NCBI GenBank assembly: GCA_015207195.1
Contig: JADEXJ010000029.1
Span: forward strand, 1-51,021
Direction of reading: 5' to 3'
From: Pleurocapsales cyanobacterium LEGE 10410
Lineage (GTDB): Bacteria > Cyanobacteriota > Cyanobacteriia > Cyanobacteriales > Xenococcaceae
Length of the DNA: 51,021 nucleotides
Of the stretch, positions 1 through 7,168 are shown piece after piece. The translations under genes were made by a program, and so were the position numbers. The notes below the pieces were generated by a model that had not been told where the DNA came from, made no database searches, and was given only the letters and a program-made list of their open reading frames with translations. How positions within the stretch are numbered: position 1 is the first letter of the stretch; each line of letters starts with the position of its first letter.

Positions 1-133
1 GGTTTTGTTCTTCTCCTAGACAACAAAAAAAGAAAAAACCAAAACCGACTTATGACCCCAAACATCCTCATCGCTCTACTGCTCGTCTTTTACAACAACA
101 TAAGCAGTACAAACGTTCACCTTAACAGGGGTA
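1..133. repeat. Left arm of the window-end inverted repeat
   Basis: Bases 1-127 are the exact reverse complement of 50895-51021. Base 128 differs and 129-133 match again, after which the two copies diverge. The repeat probably continues beyond the window on both sides. Exact identity over 127 bases equals a common maximum k-mer of de Bruijn assemblers, so I infer that each end stops just inside the same collapsed multi-copy repeat. Confidence 0.9.
3..125 (+). CDS. C-terminal end of a repeated gene, 5' part outside the window
   Basis: Frame 3 is open from the window edge to a TAA at 123-125. It gives about 40 residues: a Lys/Pro-rich stretch (PRQQKKKKPKPTYDP), then a basic helix-like tail ending in YKRSP. 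The repeat identity ends only two bases after this stop, as expected if the repeated unit finishes just past its gene, for example a transposase or another mobile-element gene. I do not recognise the family. Frame 1 is also open across this stretch, so the coding frame is a judgement based on the plausible basic tail and on the stop lying at the repeat edge. Confidence 0.4.
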   Translation, partial: FCSSPRQQKKKKPKPTYDPKHPHRSTARLLQQHKQYKRSP

Positions 134-154
134 GTAGTAAGTAGTAAGTAGTAA
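134..154. repeat. Tandem heptamer GTAGTAA x3
   Basis: Three perfect head-to-tail copies of GTAGTAA lie at 134-140, 141-147 and 148-154. They resemble the short tandemly repeated heptanucleotide sequences known from cyanobacterial intergenic DNA. A one-letter variant (GTAGGAA) is repeated three times at 21454-21474. The array begins directly where the two window-end repeat copies diverge. Confidence 0.85.
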
Positions 155-211
155 ATGTCCTGATAGAACCATCTGCTAATTGTTTGAGGTTAAAAGTGCG
201 ATCGCCTGTAG

Positions 212-268
212 GGTGGGCAAAAGATCAATAGAATAAATATTATTTCAGAATTTAAATTATTGCCCACC
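212..268. repeat. Small inverted-repeat element (GGTGGGCAA ends)
   Basis: GGTGGGCAA at 212-220 pairs with TTGCCCACC at 260-268 around a 39-base AT-rich centre. Short elements with GGGTGGGCA-type ends are, from memory, common in cyanobacterial intergenic regions. The whole could fold as a hairpin on either strand. No gene lies inside. Confidence 0.5.
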
Positions 269-539
269 AAAACAAGATTTATTAGTAACTTTTTAATTTA
301 AGTTAAACAATTAATTTGAGATTTATAAATACGATCGCTTTAAGATAAAATCGGTAAATTGAAGTGCGATCGCTACGGTAACCTCAACTTCGAGCCTTGT
401 GCGTAGTGGCTGAGGGCTTAAAGCTTGAAACCTTTAAATTTGGACAAAGCTAATTTACATCAAGCATTTAGTAATTTCCCCAAATCTACTTTGTCACCGA
501 AAGATTTACAATCAAAACAAATCGAAAAAAACTTTTCTT

Positions 540-1391
540 ATGCTACGCAAAATTGTAATTCTATTTATGTCGTTGTCGTTGTGCTGGACTACTATCGGTT
601 GTTCTAGCTCAGCGTCAGTGCAACAACCCTCCTTTAATAATAATGCTAGTGTTCCTGCTGCACCTAGCTCGATTAGTGATGGTAAGTATCCCGTACAGCA
701 GGCTACCTATGATGATGCTAGTGGGGAATATAGCATAATGTTGCTCAATACTCCTCCTGGAACGCCTCCCGTATTGCAAACAGCCCAGGTACAAATGGCT
801 AGAATTAGCGAGGAAGCAGCAGCCAACGGAGAAAAAACCTATCTTCAGGTGGATAACGGTCAGCCAGTGATGTATTTGACCGAAGATTTTAAAATAGAGT
901 ATGTCCACAACGTTACAGAAACTAGAAACGACCCCCAAACTGGTCAACCACAAACGGTAGTGGTTAGAAGAGAATCTAATTTCTGGACACCTTTTGCAGG
1001 AGCTTTGGCAGGGCAAGCTATTGGTAGTATGCTATTTAGACCCCAATATTATGTTCCCCCCGTATACCAACCAGGAGGAATTATGACTGGTTATGGTGGT
1101 TATGGTCGCAGCTATTCCCAAGCAGTCAATCGCTATCAAGACCGTTATAATGCACCCCCCGCAGCGGTCAAGAATCGTCGTACTCTCCGCACCACTGGTA
1201 GTCTTCGCAATACGGCTAACAAAAATCGCAGGGTAAATAATAATACTCGTGCTACTGGGTCTGGCGTAGGTTCTAGTACCTTACGTTCTTCTGGGAAAAC
1301 TAAACAGTTGAAACGTCCTAGCAGTTTTGGTAGTAGTAATCGCCTAAGAAGTCCTAGACGTAGCTTTGGTGGCTCAAGACGGAGAAGATAA
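540..1391 (+). CDS. Hypothetical lipoprotein with a basic Ser/Arg-rich tail
   Basis: The protein has 283 residues. It starts with a basic N-terminus and a hydrophobic stretch, followed by a lipobox-like TIGC with the acceptor Cys at residue 21, so it is probably a lipid-anchored exported protein. The middle is Pro/Asn-rich and weakly structured, then comes a Gly/Tyr-rich segment near residue 180. The last 90 residues are dense in Arg, Lys, Ser and Asn and end in RRRR, which suggests binding to an anionic surface such as peptidoglycan, polysaccharide or nucleic acid. It stands alone, convergent with the CheA gene, with a hairpin between them. I do not recognise the family. The ATG at 540 is chosen because it gives an intact signal peptide. 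Confidence 0.7.
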   Translation: MLRKIVILFMSLSLCWTTIGCSSSASVQQPSFNNNASVPAAPSSISDGKYPVQQATYDDASGEYSIMLLNTPPGTPPVLQTAQVQMARISEEAAANGEKTYLQVDNGQPVMYLTEDFKIEYVHNVTETRNDPQTGQPQTVVVRRESNFWTPFAGALAGQAIGSMLFRPQYYVPPVYQPGGIMTGYGGYGRSYSQAVNRYQDRYNAPPAAVKNRRTLRTTGSLRNTANKNRRVNNNTRATGSGVGSSTLRSSGKTKQLKRPSSFGSSNRLRSPRRSFGGSRRRR

Positions 1392-1415
1392 AAAAGCTTG
1401 CTATAGTTACACATC

Positions 1416-1441
1416 TTAGGGCGATCGCACGATCGCCCTAA
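1416..1441. terminator. Palindromic hairpin between convergent genes
   Basis: TTAGGGCGATCG pairs with CGATCGCCCTAA around a two-base CA centre, giving a perfect 12-bp stem. It lies 24 bases after the lipoprotein stop and 54 bases from the cheA stop, so it could end transcription from both sides. There is no strong U-run on either strand, so its efficiency is uncertain. The stem arms overlap HIP1-like sequence. Confidence 0.5.
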
Positions 1442-1495
1442 AGTATTTTCGGGCGTTGCCCTTGGCTGATGAGCTTGAAGCAACCTGTTGCAGGT

Positions 1496-4400
1496 TTAAC
1501 CTTGATTGTGTAACAATTCCCCTAGCTTATCTAACAATTCTCCTTCATTGTAAGGCTTAGAAAAATAAGCTGATGCACCCAAATTCATTGCCACTTTACG
1601 ATGCTTTTCATTACTGCGAGAGGTCAACATAGCGATTGGAAGATGCTCAAATTCTGCTCGCTCTTTGATTTCTTCAAGAACGCCATAACCATCTAGTCGA
1701 GGCATCTCAATATCACAAATCACCGCATTTACCGCAAGTCCTCCCAGCAGTTTGTCTACCGCTTCTCGTCCATCCTTGGCTTGCTCTACCTGATAACCTG
1801 CTTTTTCGAGGGTCAAGCTTAAATAGCGACGCACGTTAATTGAGTCATCTACTACTAAGATAGTTTTGGCTAAAGAGATGTTTTGCGGTTTGGGCAAATT
1901 GAGATCGCCCTCAACGTTGGTCGAAGGATTTTTCAAGCACTCTTCTACCAGTGACATCGGATCTACCAAAGGAATTACTTTACCATCACCAAAGATTACC
2001 GAGCTAATAATCCCAGGAGGTAAAGGAATGGGACTATCGATCGACCTAATGGTAGATTCTTGCTCATACCAAAAGCAGCTAATTTGCAGTGCTGCCAACG
2101 ATTCCTTGTCTCCTACTATTAAAGCCATAGTTCGATCTATAGCAGGACTTCCTGTCAAGTCAACAGCTTTGCGAATACGCCGATAGACCAAAGTTCGATC
2201 TATTTCTACTAATGGAACTTTGGTTTGATTCCAAGATAGATGTTTGGCATCTGGTGAAGTTGTTACTAGTTCTGGAGTCACGGGGACAAGCTCTCGAATA
2301 CTATTGGCAGGAAGAGCAAAAATAACCCCCGCCTGTTCGACGATCGCTACTTTCAAAATAGATAGGGTAAAGGGGATTCTCAGGGTAAACGTCGTCCCTT
2401 TTCCTGGCTCCGTAGCCACCCGAACATTACCCTGAATTTCTTGAAGATTGGTGCGAACCACATCCATTCCTACACCTCTACCTGAAAGCTCGGTGACTTG
2501 TTTTGCCGTACTAAATCCAGGTTCAAAAATAAAGTCTAGTAAGTCCGCTTCAGATACTTTCGCCACTTCAGAGCGTGAAATACCCATCTTAACCACGCGA
2601 TCGCGTATTTTATCCAGGGGAATACCGTTGCCATCATCACTCAAGGTAATCAGGCTATAGGTACCTAGATTATTAGCCTGGATGGTAATTGTTCCTGTTT
2701 CTGGCTTGCCAGCAGCAATCCGAGCTTGAGGATCTTCGATGCCGTGGTCGAACGCATTACGTAGTAAGTGCATCAAAGGTGCGCTTAGAGCCTCAATGAC
2801 GGAGCGGTCTAAAAGGGTATTTTTCCCGATAATTTTGAGGTTTACCTGTTTTTTGAACTGAAGACTCAGATCGCGAATTACTCTAGGAAAACGCTTGACT
2901 GCTTCGGCAAAGGGTAACATTTGAGTACGAGTAACGTTCCCCTGCATAGATTTGGTCGTGTAGTTGAGATCGCGGACTGCCAGATTGATTTCTTGTATGC
3001 CCAGCTTGATGTCTGTAGCCACCTCCTGTAGCTGAACGATCGTCTCGATCTGTTCTTGGCAGATTAGATGAATATCGGTATAGCGATCCATCTCCAAAAT
3101 ATCAAAGCGTTGCGAAGGTATATTCTTGTTGCTTGGGGTACTTGAGACAACACCAGCTGAAAGTTCGGATTGTTGATTATTCGCCGTTGTTGCAGTTGGT
3201 TGTGACTCCGCGAGAAATCCTTCTAAAGAAGCGCGATCGTACCATTTCTTTAATTGAGCGTTGGAGGTTTCCATCTGCGAAATCCTTTGGCTCATCAAGA
3301 AAATGATTTCTTGAAACTGCTGTAATCGTAAATTTATGCTGTTACGGTTTAAAACTAGTTGTTCAAAAAGATTGTTAAATTGCTGTAGCTGAGAAACTGG
3401 CACTCTTACCATCTTGTCTACAGATGGAGTTCGTGGTGCCAAGCTGGGGGTTTCTTGAGCGATAGGATTTGGCTGAGTTGCGGTTGGCGTTTCTTCTGGA
3501 ATACTCGGCTCAAAGGCTGACTGTAACTCATCAAGATTTAATGAGTTGTCTAAAGGGTCAAAGGCTTGCTCTTCACTAACATCTGATTCAAAGGCTGATT
3601 GTAACTCATCAAGCTCTAAAGTTGCTTCTAGAGGGTCAAAGGCTTGCTCTTCATTCGCATCTGATTCAAAGGCTGATTGTAACTCATCAAGCTCTAAAGT
3701 TGCTTCTAGAGGGTCAAAGGCTTGCTCTTCATTCGCATCTGGTTCAAAGGCTGACTGTAACTCATCAAGCTCTAAAGTTGCTTCTAGAGAGTCAAAGGCT
3801 TGCTCTTCACTCGCATCTAGTTCAAAAGCTGACTGTAACTCATCAAGCTCTAATGAATCTGTTGCCAAAGGATCGAAGGCTTCATCTTCACTCGCATCTG
3901 GTTCAATAGTAGCAGTAGAGTTGTCTGAAACCGAGAAATCATCGTTTTCTAAACCAGAGGGTAATTTTTCAATACTACCCCGCATCACCAGGGCGTGCGA
4001 TCGCCTCCAGGTTTTTAAAGCCTGTTCTGCTAAGGGCGTAATGTTTGTTGGAGAAATACTGGCAGCTTTTTGCTGAATCGATTCACAAAGCTGCGTAAAA
4101 GGCACGAGATCTGCCATCATGCCAAAACCGATTAATTCCTGGGCTGTAGCAGTTATCTCTTGAGCTAGTTCGGCGACTCCCAATTCTTGTAGTTGAGTTT
4201 CAAAACGATCTAAAACAGAATCAACCCCTTCTTCAAAAATCAGAACCGCAGGGTCAATATCTTCTTCTTGAGACAACAAAGCATCTTCGTCAGCCTCTTC
4301 CAATTCTCCCAACTGCTGTTGTAACTGCTCAAAAATTGGCTGAGTGCGATCGTCAATTTCGGAGTCTTTTACCTCGATTTCTTGGCGATTTTGACTGGCA

Positions 4401-4705
4401 ATATGACGCAGCAGATCGACACCCTGTAGCAATGAAGTTTCTACCTCAACCTCAACCGAACTTCCAGCATAACGAACTCGTAAAACCTTGAGAAAATCTT
4501 CTAGGCGGTGAGCAACTCGACTTAAAGCATTGAAGCTCATCATTGCTGCCCCCCCCTTGATGGAATGGGCAGAGCGTAGTACCAAATCTACTTCTTGAGC
4601 ATTGACCGCAGCCTCAGCCAATCCGATCAAACCAGACTCCATAAGGTCAAAATATTCTTCGGCTTCATCGAGAAAATTTAGGCGAATCTGTTGTTCTGTA
4701 TCCAT
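1496..4705 (-). CDS. Hybrid chemotaxis histidine kinase CheA-REC (PixL/PilL type)
   Basis: The 1069-residue cytoplasmic kinase of the chemosensory operon phosphorylates itself on an Hpt histidine and passes phosphate to CheY-type receivers. An N-terminal Hpt domain carries HSIKGG with His47. An acidic linker follows, including five 26-27-residue repeats (about residues 268-398). Next come the dimerisation and CheA-type ATPase regions (N-box with NAFDHGIEDP, G-boxes DDGNGIPL and GRGVGMDVV), a CheW-like domain, and a C-terminal receiver with phospho-acceptor Asp998 in CDIEMPRLDG and KPY near the end. This order matches cyanobacterial PixL/TaxAY1 and PilL. It is the last gene of the operon, 132 bases after the second MCP. 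The linker repeats are the odd feature. Family certain; the pathway output (type IV pilus control) is inferred. Confidence 0.95.
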   Translation of the reverse strand: MDTEQQIRLNFLDEAEEYFDLMESGLIGLAEAAVNAQEVDLVLRSAHSIKGGAAMMSFNALSRVAHRLEDFLKVLRVRYAGSSVEVEVETSLLQGVDLLRHIASQNRQEIEVKDSEIDDRTQPIFEQLQQQLGELEEADEDALLSQEEDIDPAVLIFEEGVDSVLDRFETQLQELGVAELAQEITATAQELIGFGMMADLVPFTQLCESIQQKAASISPTNITPLAEQALKTWRRSHALVMRGSIEKLPSGLENDDFSVSDNSTATIEPDASEDEAFDPLATDSLELDELQSAFELDASEEQAFDSLEATLELDELQSAFEPDANEEQAFDPLEATLELDELQSAFESDANEEQAFDPLEATLELDELQSAFESDVSEEQAFDPLDNSLNLDELQSAFEPSIPEETPTATQPNPIAQETPSLAPRTPSVDKMVRVPVSQLQQFNNLFEQLVLNRNSINLRLQQFQEIIFLMSQRISQMETSNAQLKKWYDRASLEGFLAESQPTATTANNQQSELSAGVVSSTPSNKNIPSQRFDILEMDRYTDIHLICQEQIETIVQLQEVATDIKLGIQEINLAVRDLNYTTKSMQGNVTRTQMLPFAEAVKRFPRVIRDLSLQFKKQVNLKIIGKNTLLDRSVIEALSAPLMHLLRNAFDHGIEDPQARIAAGKPETGTITIQANNLGTYSLITLSDDGNGIPLDKIRDRVVKMGISRSEVAKVSEADLLDFIFEPGFSTAKQVTELSGRGVGMDVVRTNLQEIQGNVRVATEPGKGTTFTLRIPFTLSILKVAIVEQAGVIFALPANSIRELVPVTPELVTTSPDAKHLSWNQTKVPLVEIDRTLVYRRIRKAVDLTGSPAIDRTMALIVGDKESLAALQISCFWYEQESTIRSIDSPIPLPPGIISSVIFGDGKVIPLVDPMSLVEECLKNPSTNVEGDLNLPKPQNISLAKTILVVDDSINVRRYLSLTLEKAGYQVEQAKDGREAVDKLLGGLAVNAVICDIEMPRLDGYGVLEEIKERAEFEHLPIAMLTSRSNEKHRKVAMNLGASAYFSKPYNEGELLDKLGELLHNQG
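3511..3904 (-). repeat. 78-bp tandem repeats inside cheA
   Basis: Five in-frame units (four of 78 bp, one of 81 bp) encode variants of E-x-D-A-S-E-E-Q-A-F-D-P-L ... L-E-L-D-E-L-Q-S-A-F. Neighbouring units are nearly identical in DNA, which points to recent expansion by slippage or unequal crossing-over. They lengthen the acidic linker between the Hpt and kinase parts of the protein. Confidence 0.95.
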
Positions 4706-4837
4706 GTTATTAAATCAACCATAAATATAATTATCGTTAGTAAGTCTTGGTTTAGGAAGCCAGTAACATTTCTCAAGATGCGTGTGACTGTTGCAACCAA
4801 ATAATTGATATTTGCTCTCAGGCGAACTCAGCCATGG

Positions 4838-7105
4838 TTAGACCGATTCAGCTACTTTAAACTGAGCTACGGTAGACTCTAGCTTTTGGGCTACTTGAGC
4901 AGTTTCAACAATCGACTGGGCTACCTCTTCCGATGATTGAGAGGTAGTTGCTGATAGTTGAGCAATTTTTTCCATCAGGTTGGTCACGTTTTGAGAAGTG
5001 TCTGCCTGAGATACGGTACTTTGAGAAATCGACTCCATCAGCTGGTTGATTGTTTGAGACTTTTCTAGTACCTGTGCCAAACTTTGTTTGGTATTTTCCA
5101 CTAAGCGAGTAGTGTTTACCACTTGGACTGTACCAGATTCCATTGCTTGTCTTACTTCTTTGGTTTCTGCTTGGATTCTCGAAACAATGCTCGCAACTTC
5201 TTTGATTGCTGTTTTAGATTGTTTGGCTAATGCACCTACTTGTTCGGCAACGACACTAAAACCTTGACCGTATTCCCCTGCGCGGTCTGCTTCTGCACCA
5301 GCGTTAATTGCTAATACGTTAGTCTTGAGGGCAATTTCTTCAATCAAGGTGACGGCTTGAGAGATTTTCTGGGAAGATTCTGCTAAACGCTGCATTTTCT
5401 TTGCGGTTTCACTAACGGTAGTCCGCAGATCGAGAATACTATCCACGGTAGAATCCATATCGTTAGTACTGTTTAAGGCAGTAGTATAAGTATCATCAGC
5501 AATCTGCTCTGCTTGGCTGGCGTTAGCTGCAACTGTTTGAATTGACTGCGACATTTGTTCTACATAGATCAGGGTGCTGCGAGTTTCTTCAGCCTCGGTA
5601 ATCGCCTGCTGTGCCAACTGACGAATTGCCTGTTCGTTTTGCTTCAGGGACGTACCTACCTGTTCCGATGACTGTTTGGCTTCAATCGCAATTTCCTGGA
5701 GGTTATCAATAATGGCGTTAAACAAATCCGCTACCGTACTCAACTCCATCGAGTCCAAATTAGCCCTAACGGTCAAATCCCCATCTGTTGCATCACTAAT
5801 TTCATCGATTAGGGTATAGATAGCTTGTTCTAACTGCTCTTTTTCTTGCCGTTGTTTTGTGACTACAGCTTGTTGTTCTTGGAGTGAATTTTGGATTTGT
5901 TCCGCCATCAAGTTGATATTAGCGTTCAATTCTCCCAATTCGTCTTGCCTAGTTACAGCCAGACGAGTATCAAGTTCTCCACGACCAATTTTTTTAACGG
6001 CTGTCACCGCATCAATCATGGGAACTGTAACCCTGTTGACTAGTAAAGTTGCAATCATAGCTACCAATAATATGGTTACGCCAGTTCCAATTGCTATGGT
6101 AAAACCTAGTTGTCTTAGAGGTGTAAAAGCAAAATTCGCATCTGTAGCCAGAGCTGCTTGCCAATTAAGATCTGGCAATCCTGAAACCCTTTCGAGGGGG
6201 GTATAGGATACTATTTTTTGAATATTTTGTTCGGTGTTGGTAGCGATTGTAGTGCTGACTTCTTCTGCACTTTGGATTGAGTCTAGACCAGAGAAAATCT
6301 TATCGAGACTTAGTGCTGTGAACTCAAACTGAGTATCATCGCCAGCACTTTTACCCGAACTTAGAGTTTGGGTAACATATTGCCCTTCGGGTCCGAGGAA
6401 AACTTGTCCTTCAGCGTTGAGTACATAGAATTGTATAACTTCTGTTTCGTATTCTTCAACGATTTTTGCCAAAGTGGTAACGGGTATGCGAGCGCGAATA
6501 AAACCGATGGGCTTGCCTGTAGATTGGTCTTTGATTGTCGAGGCAGCATAAATGTTAAAAGTACCCTTGGTGCTAGAAATAGCTGGTTGGCTAAGAACAG
6601 GACCATTCGCTTGTAATGCTGCTTGAATATAAGTGCGATTTAGGTGATTGTCTAATTTTTTTCCTGTTGTTTGAGCTATCGGGTTGCCTTCTAGGTCAAA
6701 GACAGCAATACTATCATAAACATCGTAAGCCGACTTGAGACGTTCGAGAGCAGCTTCTTTTTGAGCTGGAGTAGCTGCTAGATCTGTCATAACATTCAGA
6801 TTAGCCATAGCCTGAATATCATTAAATCTTTCTTTCATAAATAGATTGACTTTATCTTGTAAATTGACTGTCAGAGTTTCCCCATTCTCGACAATTTGTC
6901 TGGTAATCGATCTGTTCGCGAAATAGTAGGCAGTCCCACCAATCGCCAGCACGGGAATTGTCCCGATCGCGATCGCCAATAAAGTTGCTTTAGTTTTCAG
7001 GGTTAAAGATTTGCCCCAACCAAATTTTTGTGCCTCCATCTTACTGGTAGAATTATTCTTGAGAGGCAGATTTGAATCTGCTTTGGGTGGTTCGTGATTA
7101 ATCAT
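4838..7105 (-). CDS. Methyl-accepting chemotaxis protein with periplasmic sensor (second of pair)
   Basis: This 755-residue inner-membrane chemoreceptor has a cytoplasmic N-terminal tail with TM1 at about 40-62. A roughly 270-residue periplasmic region of Cache-like pattern follows, then TM2 at about 333-355, HAMP, and a long signalling helix pair. The hairpin tip near 594-617 reads TNVLAINAGAEADRAGEYGQ. The tip departs from the usual NAAIEAARAGE at two or three places but keeps the GQGFSVVAEQV that follows. It is a paralogue of the receptor just upstream: the cytoplasmic halves are very similar, the sensor halves are not. It sits where pixJ2 sits in the pix operon but has no GAF domain, so it is more likely a sensor of a small external molecule than of light. 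Ligand unknown. Confidence 0.92.
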   Translation of the reverse strand: MINHEPPKADSNLPLKNNSTSKMEAQKFGWGKSLTLKTKATLLAIAIGTIPVLAIGGTAYYFANRSITRQIVENGETLTVNLQDKVNLFMKERFNDIQAMANLNVMTDLAATPAQKEAALERLKSAYDVYDSIAVFDLEGNPIAQTTGKKLDNHLNRTYIQAALQANGPVLSQPAISSTKGTFNIYAASTIKDQSTGKPIGFIRARIPVTTLAKIVEEYETEVIQFYVLNAEGQVFLGPEGQYVTQTLSSGKSAGDDTQFEFTALSLDKIFSGLDSIQSAEEVSTTIATNTEQNIQKIVSYTPLERVSGLPDLNWQAALATDANFAFTPLRQLGFTIAIGTGVTILLVAMIATLLVNRVTVPMIDAVTAVKKIGRGELDTRLAVTRQDELGELNANINLMAEQIQNSLQEQQAVVTKQRQEKEQLEQAIYTLIDEISDATDGDLTVRANLDSMELSTVADLFNAIIDNLQEIAIEAKQSSEQVGTSLKQNEQAIRQLAQQAITEAEETRSTLIYVEQMSQSIQTVAANASQAEQIADDTYTTALNSTNDMDSTVDSILDLRTTVSETAKKMQRLAESSQKISQAVTLIEEIALKTNVLAINAGAEADRAGEYGQGFSVVAEQVGALAKQSKTAIKEVASIVSRIQAETKEVRQAMESGTVQVVNTTRLVENTKQSLAQVLEKSQTINQLMESISQSTVSQADTSQNVTNLMEKIAQLSATTSQSSEEVAQSIVETAQVAQKLESTVAQFKVAESV

Positions 7106-7168
7106 AGGAAGAATTACTTAATACTTGTAAATAAACAGAGATAATTTCAATGGTGCAATATTCAATCA

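Larger units (their letters stand above)
134..539. other. Gene-poor stretch with small repeats
   Basis: About 400 bases lie between the end repeat and the lipoprotein gene. They hold the heptamer array and hairpin listed separately and two HIP1 octamers. A TTG-initiated 60-codon frame at 425-607 overlaps the lipoprotein gene and is not convincing. The lipoprotein promoter should lie in the right half, but no clear -35/-10 pair is visible. Confidence 0.5.

Noticed and set aside
1-133. Linear-replicon telomere or circular-plasmid ends
   Set aside because: Telomeres would not carry an open frame running off both ends, and the exact 127-base identity points to an assembly boundary at a repeat.
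425-607. 60-codon TTG frame overlapping the lipoprotein gene
   Set aside because: Overlaps the signal peptide region of the convincing gene at 540 and has no ribosome-binding site.
3546-4076. Long plus-strand open frame (about 176 codons) opposite cheA
   Set aside because: It is the antisense shadow of the 78-bp repeats; the Ser/Lys-rich product simply repeats with them and has no start signal.
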